In this document: one piece after another, positions 17,043-25,907 of the stretch
Numbering within the stretch: the stretch's first letter is position 1
Layout of the letters: each line of letters begins with the position of its first letter
From: Nocardioides sp. URHA0032
Lineage (GTDB): Bacteria > Actinomycetota > Actinomycetes > Propionibacteriales > Nocardioidaceae
Length of the DNA stretch: 64,000 nt
Direction of reading: 5' to 3'
NCBI RefSeq assembly: GCF_000620645.1
Contig: NZ_KK211160.1
Location: forward strand, 438,836 to 502,835
Position numbers and translations under genes: made by a program
Notes under the pieces: model-generated
Seen by the model: only the letters and a program-made list of their open reading frames with translations
Told to the model about the DNA's origin: nothing
Databases searched by the model: none

Positions 17043-18266
17043 CTAGTCCGCGGTGAGCGCGTCCCTGACCGGCACGAACTTCGCCTGTGCCTCGGCCAGC
17101 TCGGCCTCGGGGTCGGACGACGCCACGATGCCGCAGCCCGCGAACAGCCGCACGGTCGAGCCGGAGACGCGTGCCGAGCGGAGCGCGATGCCCCACTCAC
17201 CGTCGCCGGCGGCGTCCATCCAGCCGACCGGCCCGGCGTACCGGTCCCGGTCCATGCCCTCGATCCGGGCGATCAGGTCGGTGGCGACCGCGGTCGGGGT
17301 GCCGCCCACGGCAGCGGAAGGATGCAGCGCCTCCGCGAGCTGGAGGGACGAGACGGTGGCCGCGTCGTGCACCACTCCCGCGACGTCGGTCGCGAGGTGC
17401 ATGACGTTCGGCAGGTGCAGGACGAACGGCGCCTCGGGCACGTTCATCGAGGAGCAGTGCGGCTCGAGCGCGTCGGCGACCGAGCGCACGGCGTACTCGT
17501 GCTCCTCGAGGTCCTTGGACGAGCGGGCCAGGGTGGCGGCGAGCGCCAGGTCGCGCTCGTCGTCCCCGGTACGCCGGATGGTGCCGGCCAGCACCCGCGA
17601 GGTGACCAGGCCGCGCTCGCGGCGCACCAGCATCTCGGGCGTCGCGCCGAACATGCCGTCGACGTGGAACGTCCAGCACATCGGGTAGACCTCCGCCAGC
17701 CGTCCCAGCGGCCAGCGCACGTCGATCGGCTCGTCGGCGGTGGCGACCAGGTCCCGGGCCAGGACGACCTTCTCCAGGTCTCCGCGCCCGATCCGCGCGA
17801 CGGCGTCGGCGACCACCGACATCCACTGCTCGCCGTTGAGGGCTCCGTCGGCGAAGCTCACGCCCGACGGCGCCGCCGGCGGCTCGGTCGCCACGAGCTC
17901 CGGCGCCGGCTCGTCCACGGTGGTCAGCCAGGCGACGTCGCCCCGGCGGCCGACGACCACGCGGGGCACGACCAGCACCGAGTCGCCCGGCTCGTCTGCG
18001 AACGCGAACGTCCCGAACGACACCAGCCCGGACCCGGGCTCGTTGACGTCGTCGCGCACGACGGCACGGGCGGTCAGCTCGCTCCACCACTTGCCGGCGT
18101 CCGCGAACCGGGTGTCCCCGTGCGTGCGCACCTCGGCGGCCACGCCCCAGCCCACGAGGCCGTCGCCACGCCGCAACCAGGTCACCGGACGGTCGGCCGG
18201 GACCAGGTCGAGGAGTCGCGTGGCCTCCTCGAGGTCGAGGCGGACGGTGCGGACGGTCATCGTCAC
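17043..18266 (-). CDS. menF: Isochorismate synthase (MenF/EntC family)
   Basis: 407-residue chorismate-binding enzyme that makes isochorismate, the entry point to menaquinone. The C-terminal half has the family landmarks: DLEKVVLARDL, FGATPEMLVRRERG, VLAGTIRRTGDD, the LHPSAAVGGTP segment and the ending GCGIVASSDPEAELAEAQAKF-type helix start. No siderophore genes are near, while menA, menE, menC, menD and menG are, so the menaquinone role is more likely than EntC. The GTG at 18266 follows TACTCT (minus strand 18279-18274) by 7 nt; an ATG two codons later is the alternative. Confidence 0.9.
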   Translation of the reverse strand: MTMTVRTVRLDLEEATRLLDLVPADRPVTWLRRGDGLVGWGVAAEVRTHGDTRFADAGKWWSELTARAVVRDDVNEPGSGLVSFGTFAFADEPGDSVLVVPRVVVGRRGDVAWLTTVDEPAPELVATEPPAAPSGVSFADGALNGEQWMSVVADAVARIGRGDLEKVVLARDLVATADEPIDVRWPLGRLAEVYPMCWTFHVDGMFGATPEMLVRRERGLVTSRVLAGTIRRTGDDERDLALAATLARSSKDLEEHEYAVRSVADALEPHCSSMNVPEAPFVLHLPNVMHLATDVAGVVHDAATVSSLQLAEALHPSAAVGGTPTAVATDLIARIEGMDRDRYAGPVGWMDAAGDGEWGIALRSARVSGSTVRLFAGCGIVASSDPEAELAEAQAKFVPVRDALTAD

Positions 18267-18273
18267 GCAGCCG

Positions 18274-18323
18274 AGAGTACTCACGGACCCGGCCTCGGAC
18301 CCCGTCGGGCGTGCGGGTAGCGT
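18274..18323. promoter_or_regulatory. Divergent candidate promoters for menF and the gene at 18332
   Basis: TACTCT on the minus strand (18279-18274) lies 7 nt before the menF GTG. TAGCGT on the plus strand (18318-18323) lies 8 nt before the GTG at 18332. Neither gene shows a Shine-Dalgarno at these starts. Confidence 0.45.
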
Positions 18324-18331
18324 CGCAGGAC

Positions 18332-18979
18332 GTGAGCGCCAGCACTTCGAACAGCCGCACGTCCACCTGGGTCGGCATCGCCGTCGGCCTCGTCCTCCTC
18401 GGCCTGGTGGCGGCGTTCGCGATCGGCCTGCCCAAGGCGTCCGGTGCGGACGAGCCCGAGGCCGCGCCCGCGATCGACATCGTGCTGCCCGCGACGCTCC
18501 CGGGCGGCTACGCCGCCGCCGACGACCCCGACTCCTTCGCCGACAGCCAGCTCGCCCAGCAGGCCGACCAGATCGCGCAGCAGCAGGCGGCCAGCACCAA
18601 GTACGGCAACGAGGTCCTGCCCGCCGTGCTCGGGACCCCTGCCGCGACGCGCAGCTACGTCGTCGACGGCACCAAGGCCGTGTTCATCCAGGTCTTCCAG
18701 GCCCGGGGTGGCGCCTTCGCACCGACCGTGCTCACCGATCCGGCGACGACCAACGGCGCCGGCGGCACCACGATGGACAACGTCGGGGACGGCGTCTGCA
18801 TCCTCACCTACGGCCAGAGCCAGGACGGTTCGACGGGGGACCCGTCCGCCGTGCAGTGCCAGGTCTCCCACGGCGAGCTCACCGCCCAGATCCAGTCGTC
18901 GACGGTGCCGGCCGAGGATCTGGTCAAGGTCGCCGGCGCGCTGCTCGACGACCTGCAGGACACCGGTCAGGACCAGTAG
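18332..18979 (+). CDS. Membrane-anchored extracytoplasmic protein, unknown function
   Basis: 215-residue protein with a short Ser/Thr-rich cytosolic start, one membrane helix (TWVGIAVGLVLLGLVAAFAIGL, about residues 12-32) and an exported domain of about 180 residues. The exported part has two cysteines (VCILTY and VQCQVS) that could form a disulfide. No known domain was recognised. Its 3' end overlaps the convergent L,D-transpeptidase by 13 nt. Being divergent from menF does not establish a function. Confidence 0.7.
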   Translation: MSASTSNSRTSTWVGIAVGLVLLGLVAAFAIGLPKASGADEPEAAPAIDIVLPATLPGGYAAADDPDSFADSQLAQQADQIAQQQAASTKYGNEVLPAVLGTPAATRSYVVDGTKAVFIQVFQARGGAFAPTVLTDPATTNGAGGTTMDNVGDGVCILTYGQSQDGSTGDPSAVQCQVSHGELTAQIQSSTVPAEDLVKVAGALLDDLQDTGQDQ

Positions 18980-19839
18980 ACGACCACGGCGTCGCCGACG
19001 CGCACCTGGCCGAAGAGCTTCGCCAGGCCGTCGTAGTCGCGCACGTTGACGCAGCCGTGCGACGCCCCGGCGTACCCGACGGTGGCGAAGTCCGACGAGT
19101 AGTGGACCGCCTGGCCCCCGGAGAAGAACATCGAGAGCGGCATCGACGAGCCGTACAGGTGCGACACGTGGTCGGCGTCCTTGAGGTACACGTGGAAGAC
19201 GCCCTCGCGCGTCGGCGTCGTGGACGCACCGAACCGCACGTCGAGCGTCTGCAGCACCGTGCCGTCGACGACCCAGCGCAGGGTGCTGCTGGTCTTGTCG
19301 ACGCACAGCACCCGGCCGGTGCGGCAGCGCGGGTCCAGTGCGCCGGGCTGGTTCGCTCGGTTGTGCAGCTCCGCCACGGTCGGCTCCGAGGTCATCGCGA
19401 GCAGCCGGTCGAGAGTGCGCCGGTCGACGTCGCCGGTGACGGGGATCTGCCGCTTGCCCTGGAACCCGCGCACGGCTTCGGTCGTCACGTCGCCGTACAC
19501 GCCGGTGACGTCGGCGGCGAACCAGTAGATCTGCTTCAGCCGGGCCTGGAGCTCGCGGACCCGGGGGCCCTCGTCGCCGGGACCGAGCAGCGGTACGCCG
19601 GCCGTGGCGCTCGGCCGCGGCGTCTCGACGCTGACCGGCGCGGTGGTCGGGGCGGCAGTCGGCGGTGGCGTGCGGGTCGGCGTGCGGGTCGGCGTGGGTG
19701 CCGGCGTGGGGGCCTCGACGGCGCCCGTGCCGGCGGCGGTCGGGCTCGCCGCCGGGCCGTCGTCGGTGGTGTAGCCCGCCAGGAAGGCACCCGCGACCAG
19801 CACGGCCGCGACGGCGAGGACGGACAGCAGACGACGCAT
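18967..19839 (-). CDS. L,D-transpeptidase with peptidoglycan-binding domain
   Basis: 290-residue exported cell-wall cross-linking enzyme. It has an N-terminal signal or anchor helix (residues 4-22), a Pro/Thr-rich linker with repeated TRTP and PTPAPT units (about 43-80), a PG_binding_1 domain (about 83-150, VRELQARLKQIYWF...VRGFQ) and a YkuD catalytic domain. The active site is complete: His246 in AVHYSS and SHGCVNV with His261 and Cys263. The ATG at 19839 has GGGAGAG close upstream. No lipobox cysteine is present, so it is either released or anchored by the first helix. Confidence 0.92.
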   Translation of the reverse strand: MRRLLSVLAVAAVLVAGAFLAGYTTDDGPAASPTAAGTGAVEAPTPAPTPTRTPTRTPPPTAAPTTAPVSVETPRPSATAGVPLLGPGDEGPRVRELQARLKQIYWFAADVTGVYGDVTTEAVRGFQGKRQIPVTGDVDRRTLDRLLAMTSEPTVAELHNRANQPGALDPRCRTGRVLCVDKTSSTLRWVVDGTVLQTLDVRFGASTTPTREGVFHVYLKDADHVSHLYGSSMPLSMFFSGGQAVHYSSDFATVGYAGASHGCVNVRDYDGLAKLFGQVRVGDAVVVYWS

Positions 19840-19952
19840 GAGCTCTCCCGGGGAAGTGAAGTGAGCCGGACACGAGGGTGACGCCTGGAGCGCCCGATCG
19901 GTTGCACGTCGACCGGCGAGCCCCGCCGCCGTGACCAACCTGTGACCGGAAG

Positions 19953-19958
19953 TAGTCT
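19953..19958 (+). promoter_or_regulatory. Candidate -10 (TAGTCT) for leaderless menG
   Basis: TAGTCT ends 7 nt before the GTG at 19966. The sequence between is GC-rich with no ribosome binding site. Confidence 0.5.
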
Positions 19959-19965
19959 TCGCCGC

Positions 19966-20655
19966 GTGGTCCGCGCAGAGCTCGACAAGCAGCCGTCCGA
20001 CGTCCGCACCATGTTCGACGCGGTCGCCCGCCGGTACGACGTCACCAACGACGTGCTGTCGCTCGGCCAGGACCGCCAGTGGCGGCGTGCGGTGCTCGCT
20101 GCCGTCGATCCCCGGCCGGGCGAGCGGATCCTCGACCTCGCGGCGGGCACCGGGACGTCGAGCCAGCCGTTCGCCGAGCGCGGCGCGCGCGTCGTCCCGT
20201 GCGACTTCTCGCTCGGCATGCTCCAGGTCGGCAAGGCCGCGCGGCCGCAGCTGCCCTTCACCGCCGGCGACGGGACCCGGCTGCCGTTCGCGGACGACAC
20301 CTTCGACGCGGTGACGATCTCGTTCGGCCTGCGCAACATCGTCGACCCCCGCGCCGGGCTGGCGGAGATGCGCCGCGTCACGCGCCCCGGTGGCCGGCTC
20401 GTGGTGTGCGAGTTCAGCCACCCCACCTGGGCGCCCTTCCGCACGGTCTACCTCGAGTACCTGATGCGCGCGCTGCCGCCGATCGCCCGCGCGGTCTCGT
20501 CCTCCCCGGACGCCTACGTGTACCTGGCGGAGTCCATCCGGGCCTGGCCCGACCAGCGCGGCCTGGCGGCGCTGATCGGGGAGGCCGGCTGGCACGCACC
20601 GCAGTGGCGGAACCTCTCCGGGGGGATCGTCGCCCTGCACCGCGCCACCGGCTGA
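19966..20655 (+). CDS. menG: Demethylmenaquinone methyltransferase (UbiE/MenG)
   Basis: 229-residue class I SAM-dependent methyltransferase for the last step of menaquinone synthesis. The opening has MFDAVARRYDVTNDVLSLGQ, the SAM loop is RILDLAAGTGTSSQ, and the family-specific ITISFGLRNIVD-type segment is present (VTISFGLRNIVD). The end, SGGIVALHRATG, is the usual UbiE C terminus. The GTG at 19966 is supported by the TAGTCT hexamer; a start at 19942 would add eight residues. It lies upstream of the nuo operon, separated by 210 nt. Confidence 0.93.
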   Translation: MVRAELDKQPSDVRTMFDAVARRYDVTNDVLSLGQDRQWRRAVLAAVDPRPGERILDLAAGTGTSSQPFAERGARVVPCDFSLGMLQVGKAARPQLPFTAGDGTRLPFADDTFDAVTISFGLRNIVDPRAGLAEMRRVTRPGGRLVVCEFSHPTWAPFRTVYLEYLMRALPPIARAVSSSPDAYVYLAESIRAWPDQRGLAALIGEAGWHAPQWRNLSGGIVALHRATG

Positions 20656-20791
20656 GAATTAGGGCACGATCCTGTTCCGTAATTCCGCAGGTCAGGCTCG
20701 TTCTCGGGTCGGTCGCGGGCCGTCGCGGGCAGTTGCCGACCCCCGGGTGCGAGGGCGTTTCCCGAGTGGTTAGATGTGTCTCAGCCCACTT

Positions 20792-20807
20792 CGTGATTCA
20801 GTTCACA
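20792..20807. promoter_or_regulatory. Rex- or Crp/Fnr-type operator upstream of nuo
   Basis: The 16-mer CGTGATTCAGTTCACA has the symmetric halves GTGA-N6-TCAC. It matches 15 defined or free positions of the Crp-type TGTGAN6TCACA pattern and has the exact right half (GTTCACA) of the Streptomyces Rex operator. The nuo operon is a known Rex target in Streptomyces. It is 58 nt before the nuoA ATG. The remaining 20656-20865 spacer also has GAATTA and TAATTC arms (about 20655-20684) of unknown meaning. Confidence 0.55.
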
Positions 20808-20865
20808 AAGTCACAAGGCGGCTCTGCGAAACGGCTCGGCAGCGAGTCCGGAAGAGAGGCGAGAC

Positions 20866-21225
20866 ATGGAGCTCTACACGCCGGTCCTGGCCCTGGCGGC
20901 CCTGGCCGCGGCGTTCGCGGTGTTCTCCGTGATCATGAGCACCGCCGTCGGCCCGCGGCGCTACAACCGGGCCCGTCTGGACTCCTACGAGTGCGGGATC
21001 GAGCCGACCCCGCAGCCGGTCGGCGGTGGCCGGTTCCCGGTGAAGTACTACATCACCGCGATGCTGTTCATCGTCTTCGACATCGAGACCATCTTCCTGT
21101 ACCCGTGGGCGGTCTACTTCGACTCGCTCAAGATGTTCGGGCTCGCCGAGATGGTCGTGTTCATCGCCACCGTGTTCATCGCGTACGCCTACGTGTGGCG
21201 ACGCGGCGGCCTGGAATGGGATTGA
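20866..21225 (+). CDS. nuoA: NADH-quinone oxidoreductase subunit A
   Basis: 119-residue membrane subunit of complex I with three helices. The conserved loop YECGIEPT, which carries the cysteine near the quinone cavity, and FIVFDIETIFLYPWA are present. The ATG at 20866 has AGAGAGGCGAG close upstream. It is the first gene of the complete nuoA-N operon. A 15-nt spacer precedes nuoB. Confidence 0.96.
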   Translation: MELYTPVLALAALAAAFAVFSVIMSTAVGPRRYNRARLDSYECGIEPTPQPVGGGRFPVKYYITAMLFIVFDIETIFLYPWAVYFDSLKMFGLAEMVVFIATVFIAYAYVWRRGGLEWD

Positions 21226-21240
21226 GAAGCGAGGACTGAC

Positions 21241-21795
21241 GTGGGTATCGAGGAGAAGCTCCCCAGCGGCGTCCTGCTGACGACCGTCGAGGGCGTCGCC
21301 GGCTACATGCGCAAGGCGTCCTTCTGGCCGGCCACGTTCGGCCTCGCGTGCTGCGCCATCGAGATGATGACGACCGGCGGTCCGAAGTACGACCTGGCCC
21401 GGTTCGGCATGGAGGTGTTCCGTGCCAGCCCGCGCCAGGCCGACCTGATGATCGTCGCCGGCCGGGTCAGCCAGAAGATGGCGCCGGTGCTGCGCCAGAT
21501 CTACGACCAGATGCCGAACCCCAAGTGGGTGCTGGCGATGGGCGTCTGCGCGAGCAGCGGCGGCATGTTCAACAACTACGCCGTCGTCCAGGGAGTCGAC
21601 CACGTCGTGCCCGTCGACATGTACCTCCCCGGCTGCCCGCCGCGCCCGGAGATGCTCATCGACGCGATCCTCAAGCTGCACGACCAGGTCCAGCACGCGA
21701 AGCTCGGCGGCAATCGCGCGAACGAGATCGTCGAGCTCGAGTCCGCGGCGCTCACCGCGCTCCCGACGTCGCAGATGAAGGGACAGCTGCGATGA
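21241..21795 (+). CDS. nuoB: NADH-quinone oxidoreductase subunit B
   Basis: 184-residue peripheral-arm subunit that holds the terminal 4Fe-4S cluster N2, next to the quinone site. The four ligands are visible: the tandem Cys37-Cys38 in GLACCAIE, Cys103 in MGVCASSGGMF and Cys132 in LPGCPPRPE. The GTG start at 21241 gives the normal N terminus. The stop overlaps the nuoC ATG by 4 nt. Confidence 0.96.
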   Translation: MGIEEKLPSGVLLTTVEGVAGYMRKASFWPATFGLACCAIEMMTTGGPKYDLARFGMEVFRASPRQADLMIVAGRVSQKMAPVLRQIYDQMPNPKWVLAMGVCASSGGMFNNYAVVQGVDHVVPVDMYLPGCPPRPEMLIDAILKLHDQVQHAKLGGNRANEIVELESAALTALPTSQMKGQLR

Positions 21796-22520
21796 CGGAG
21801 CGCGACCACACGGACCGGACGCCGGAGAACGTCCCGGCTCCCGCCGGCGAGGTGCACCAGGTCGGCGTCCGGCACGGCATGTTCGGCACCCACGGCACCG
21901 GCGACACCAGCGGGTACGGCGGCCTGGTCCAGGCGATCGCCTTCCCCGGTGACGCCCAGCGCCCGTACGGCGGCTGGTACGACGAGGTGGCGGACGCCCT
22001 CGAGTCCGCGCTGGTCGAGAGCCGGGCGGGCGACGCCGCCGTCGAGATCGCCGTACCCCGGGTCGTCATCCACCGCGGCGAGATCACCTTCCACGTGCGC
22101 CGGGAGGACCTGGTGGCCGTGGCGCAGGTGCTCCGCGACGACGAGCGGCTGCGCTTCGAGTTCTGCTCGGGCGTCAGCGGGGTGCACTACCCCGAGGACA
22201 CCGGGCGCGAGCTGCACGCCGTGTACCACCTGCTCTCGATGACCCACAACCGGCGGATCCGCCTCGAGGTGACCGCGCCCGACGCCGACCCGCACATCCC
22301 GTCGATCGTCTCGGTGTACCCCACCAACGACTGGCACGAGCGCGAGACCTTCGACATGTTCGGCATCGTGTTCGATGGCCACCCGGCCCTCACGCGCATC
22401 CTGATGCCGGACGACTGGCCCGGCCATCCGCAGCGCAAGGACTACCCGCTGGGCGGCATCCCCGTCGAGTACAAGGGCGCCACCGTCCCGCCGCCCGACC
22501 AGCGCAGGAGCTACAACTGA
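21792..22520 (+). CDS. nuoC: NADH-quinone oxidoreductase subunit C
   Basis: 242-residue peripheral-arm subunit of the 30-kDa family. The conserved NDWHERETFDMFGIVFDGHP and ILMPDDWPGHPQRKDYPLGG segments lie near the C terminus. The N-terminal 60 residues form an extension rich in Gly and charged residues that is usual in actinobacteria. It is separate from nuoD rather than fused. The overlap with nuoB is 4 nt (ATGA), and the stop shares one base with the nuoD start. Confidence 0.95.
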   Translation: MTERDHTDRTPENVPAPAGEVHQVGVRHGMFGTHGTGDTSGYGGLVQAIAFPGDAQRPYGGWYDEVADALESALVESRAGDAAVEIAVPRVVIHRGEITFHVRREDLVAVAQVLRDDERLRFEFCSGVSGVHYPEDTGRELHAVYHLLSMTHNRRIRLEVTAPDADPHIPSIVSVYPTNDWHERETFDMFGIVFDGHPALTRILMPDDWPGHPQRKDYPLGGIPVEYKGATVPPPDQRRSYN

Positions 22521-23854
22521 TGAGCCAGGACATGTACGCCGGAGCCAGCGAGACCACCGAGGGCAGGGTCTTCACCGTCAGCGGCCAGGACTGGGACTCC
22601 ATCGTCGACGGCCTCGGCGAGGAGGCGGACGAGCGGGTCGTCGTCAACATGGGCCCGCAGCACCCGTCGACCCACGGCGTGCTCAGGCTGATCCTCGAGC
22701 TCGAGGGCGAGACCGTGACCGAGGCCCGCTGCGGCATCGGCTACCTGCACACCGGCATCGAGAAGAACATGGAGTTCCGCTCCTGGACGCAGGGCGTCAC
22801 GTTCTGCACCCGGATGGACTACCTCTCGCCCTTCTACAACGAGATGACCTACGTGCTCGGCGTCGAGCGACTCCTCGACATCGAGGACGACGTGCCCGAG
22901 AAGGCCCAGGTCATGCGGGTCCTGCTCATGGAGCTGAACCGGATCTCCTCGCACCTGGTCTGCATCGCGACCGGCGGCATGGAGATCGGCGCCCTGACCG
23001 TGATGACCGTCGGCTTCCGCGAGCGGGAGCTGGTGCTCGACCTGTTCGAGCTGATCACCGGCCTGCGGATGAACCACGCGTTCATCCGCCCGGGCGGGGT
23101 CGCGCAGGACCTGCCGCCGGGTGCGCTCGACGAGATCCGCGGCTTCATCGCCCTGATGCGCAAGCGTCTCAAGGAGTACGCCGACCTCTGCAACGCGAAC
23201 CCGATCTTCAAGGCCAGGCTGGAGGGCGTCGGCCACCTCGACCTCGCCGGCTGCCTCGCGCTCGGGCTGTCCGGTCCGGTGCTGCGCAGCACCGGCTACC
23301 CGTGGGACCTCCGCAAGACCCAGCCGTACTCGGGCTACGAGACCTACGACTTCGACGTGCAGACCTGGGACACCGCCGACTCCTACGGCCGGTTCCGGGT
23401 CCGTCTCAACGAGATGTGGGAGTCCCTGCGCATCGTCGAGCAGGCCGCCGACCGGCTGGCGAGGCTCGACGGCGCGCCGGTCATGGTCGCGGACAAGAAG
23501 ATCGCCTGGCCGAGCCAGCTCGCGATCGGCAGCGACGGCATGGGCAACTCCCTCGACCACATCCGGCACATCATGGGTGAGTCGATGGAGGCCCTGATCC
23601 ACCACTTCAAGCTGGTCACCGAGGGCTTCCGGGTCCCGCCCGGCCAGGCCTACGTGCCGATCGAGTCGCCGCGCGGCGAGCTCGGTGCGCACGTCGTCTC
23701 CGACGGCGGCACGCGCCCGTTCCGGGCGCACTTCCGCGACCCGTCGTTCACGAACCTCCAGGCCACGAGCGTGATGAGCGAGGGCGGCATGGTCGCCGAC
23801 GTCATCGTCGCGATCGCGTCCATCGACCCGGTGATGGGAGGCGTCGACCGCTGA
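22520..23854 (+). CDS. nuoD: NADH-quinone oxidoreductase subunit D
   Basis: 444-residue 49-kDa subunit forming the quinone pocket with NuoB. It shows MGPQHPSTHGVLRLILELEGE and the HTGIEKNME segment with the histidine and, later, the Tyr-containing LSPFYNEMTYVLGVE that line the site. The C terminus IASIDPVMGGVDR is typical. The ATG at 22520 overlaps the nuoC stop by one base (TGATG). Confidence 0.96.
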   Translation: MSQDMYAGASETTEGRVFTVSGQDWDSIVDGLGEEADERVVVNMGPQHPSTHGVLRLILELEGETVTEARCGIGYLHTGIEKNMEFRSWTQGVTFCTRMDYLSPFYNEMTYVLGVERLLDIEDDVPEKAQVMRVLLMELNRISSHLVCIATGGMEIGALTVMTVGFRERELVLDLFELITGLRMNHAFIRPGGVAQDLPPGALDEIRGFIALMRKRLKEYADLCNANPIFKARLEGVGHLDLAGCLALGLSGPVLRSTGYPWDLRKTQPYSGYETYDFDVQTWDTADSYGRFRVRLNEMWESLRIVEQAADRLARLDGAPVMVADKKIAWPSQLAIGSDGMGNSLDHIRHIMGESMEALIHHFKLVTEGFRVPPGQAYVPIESPRGELGAHVVSDGGTRPFRAHFRDPSFTNLQATSVMSEGGMVADVIVAIASIDPVMGGVDR

Positions 23855-24600
23855 TGCTCGACGACAAGACGTACGGCGAGCTGCGCGAGATCGCGGCCCG
23901 CTACCCGGAGCCGCGCTCGGGGCTGCTGCCGATGCTGCACCTCGTGCAGTCGGTCGAGGGCCGGGTGACCCCCGAGGGCATCGAGGCCTGCGCCGAGATC
24001 CTGGACATCTCGGCCGCCGACGTCAGCGGCGTCGCGACGTTCTACACGATGTACAAGCGCCGCCCGGTGGGCGACTACCACGTCGGCGTCTGCACCAACA
24101 CGCTGTGCGCGGTGATGGGCGGCGACCTGATCTTCGAGCGGCTCAAGGGCCACCTGGACGTCGGCAACGACGAGACCACCGAGGACGGCAAGATCACCCT
24201 CGAGCACGTCGAGTGCAACGCGGCCTGCGACTACGCGCCGGTGATGATGGTCAACTGGGAGTTCATGGACAACATGACTCCGGAGTCCGCGGTCCAGCTC
24301 GTCGACGACCTCCGCGCCGGGGCCGAGGTCACCTCGACCCGCGGTCCGCGGGTCGTCACCTGGCGGGAGGCCGAGCGCGTGCTCGCGGGCTTCCCCGACG
24401 ACCTCGCCGACGCCGGCCCGGCCGCCGGCCCGGCGTCCCTGGTCGGCCTCGGCATCGCCCGCGACCGCGGCTGGAGCGCCCCGCACCCGGAGAGCGACGC
24501 CGGCGACAGCAGCACCGCCGGCTCGAAGACCGAGGCGGTCGAGCAGGCCGATACGTCGCGTGCCGAGACGGAGACCAAGCAGGAGGAGGGCAAGGAATGA
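23854..24600 (+). CDS. nuoE: NADH-quinone oxidoreductase subunit E
   Basis: 248-residue 24-kDa subunit carrying the 2Fe-2S cluster N1a. The ligands are Cys80 and Cys85 in GVCTNTLC and Cys121 and Cys125 in ECNAAC. About 80 residues after the thioredoxin-like fold form an Ala, Glu and Ser-rich tail that is longer than in Escherichia coli but common in actinobacteria. One-base overlap with nuoD and 4-nt overlap with nuoF. Confidence 0.95.
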   Translation: MLDDKTYGELREIAARYPEPRSGLLPMLHLVQSVEGRVTPEGIEACAEILDISAADVSGVATFYTMYKRRPVGDYHVGVCTNTLCAVMGGDLIFERLKGHLDVGNDETTEDGKITLEHVECNAACDYAPVMMVNWEFMDNMTPESAVQLVDDLRAGAEVTSTRGPRVVTWREAERVLAGFPDDLADAGPAAGPASLVGLGIARDRGWSAPHPESDAGDSSTAGSKTEAVEQADTSRAETETKQEEGKE

Positions 24601-25907
24601 CGGACACCCTCACCCCCGTCCTCACGGACAACTGGGGCGACGACCGCGCGTGGACGCTCGCGGCGTACGCAGCACGCGGCGGCTACCGGGCGCTCGACAA
24701 GGCGTTCGCGATGGCGCCCGACGCCGTGATCGAGGAGGTCAAGGAGTCCGGCCTGCGCGGCCGCGGCGGCGCCGGCTTCCCGACCGGCATGAAGTGGGGC
24801 TTCATCCCGCAGGACAACCCGAAGCCGAAGTACCTCGTCGTCAACGCCGACGAGTCCGAGCCGGGCACCTGCAAGGACATCCCGCTGATGATGGCCAGCC
24901 CGCACACGCTGGTCGAGGGCGTCATCATCAGCAGCTACGCGATCCGCGCGAACAAGGCGTTCATCTACATCCGCGGTGAGGTCCTGCACGTGGTCCGCCG
25001 GGTGCAGCGCGCCGTGGCGGAGGCCTACGCGGCCGGCCACCTCGGCACGGACATCCACGGCTCCGGGTTCGACCTCGACGTCGTCGTGCACGCCGGAGCC
25101 GGCGCCTACATCTGCGGTGAGGAGACGGCTCTCCTGGAGGGCCTCGAGGGACGCCGCGGGCAGCCGCGGCTGCGTCCCCCGTTCCCGGCGGTCGCCGGCC
25201 TGTACGCCAGCCCGACGGTTATCAACAACGTCGAGTCGATCGCCTCGGTGCCGAGCATCATCGAGCACGGCCACGGCTGGTTCGGCTCGATGGGCACCGA
25301 GAAGTCCAAGGGCTTCGGCATCTTCTCGCTGTCCGGCCACGTGCAGCGGCCGGGGCAGTACGAAGCGCCGCTCGGCATCACGCTGCGCACGCTCATCGAC
25401 CTCGCGGGCGGCGTCCGCGAGGGCCACGAGCTGAAGTTCTGGACGCCCGGCGGGTCCAGCACGCCGCTGCTCACCGCCGAGCACCTCGACGTACCCCTCG
25501 ACTTCGAGGGCGTCGGCGCCGCGGGCTCGATGCTCGGCACCCGTGCGCTGCAGATCTTCGACGACACCACGTGCGTGGTGCGCGCGACGCTGCGGTGGAC
25601 GGAGTTCTACAAGCACGAGTCCTGCGGCAAGTGCACGCCCTGCCGCGAGGGCACCTGGTGGCTCGTGCAGACCCTCTCCGCGCTGGAGAAGGGCCAGGGC
25701 AGCGAGGCCGACCTCGACCTCCTGCTCGACCAGTGCGACAACATCCTCGGTCGCTCGTTCTGCGCGCTCGCCGACGGTGCGGTCAGCCCGATCCAGAGCT
25801 CGATCCAGTACTTCCGCGACGAGTACCTCGCCCACCTGAGCAACGGCGGGTGCCCGTTCGACCCGGCCGCCGCCACCCTCTTCGCGCCCGAGGGAGCCAC
25901 AGCATGA
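24597..25907 (+). CDS. nuoF: NADH-quinone oxidoreductase subunit F (NADH/FMN binding)
   Basis: 436-residue subunit that takes hydride from NADH on FMN and passes electrons to cluster N3. The nucleotide and FMN region is seen in GLRGRGGAGFPTGMKWGF (about residues 52-69) and ADESEPGTCKD, with GAGAYICGEETALL. The N3 ligands are ESCGKCTPCREG and the later SFCALADG cysteine. The stop overlaps a 24-codon reading frame that leads to nuoG. Confidence 0.96.
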   Translation: MTDTLTPVLTDNWGDDRAWTLAAYAARGGYRALDKAFAMAPDAVIEEVKESGLRGRGGAGFPTGMKWGFIPQDNPKPKYLVVNADESEPGTCKDIPLMMASPHTLVEGVIISSYAIRANKAFIYIRGEVLHVVRRVQRAVAEAYAAGHLGTDIHGSGFDLDVVVHAGAGAYICGEETALLEGLEGRRGQPRLRPPFPAVAGLYASPTVINNVESIASVPSIIEHGHGWFGSMGTEKSKGFGIFSLSGHVQRPGQYEAPLGITLRTLIDLAGGVREGHELKFWTPGGSSTPLLTAEHLDVPLDFEGVGAAGSMLGTRALQIFDDTTCVVRATLRWTEFYKHESCGKCTPCREGTWWLVQTLSALEKGQGSEADLDLLLDQCDNILGRSFCALADGAVSPIQSSIQYFRDEYLAHLSNGGCPFDPAAATLFAPEGATA

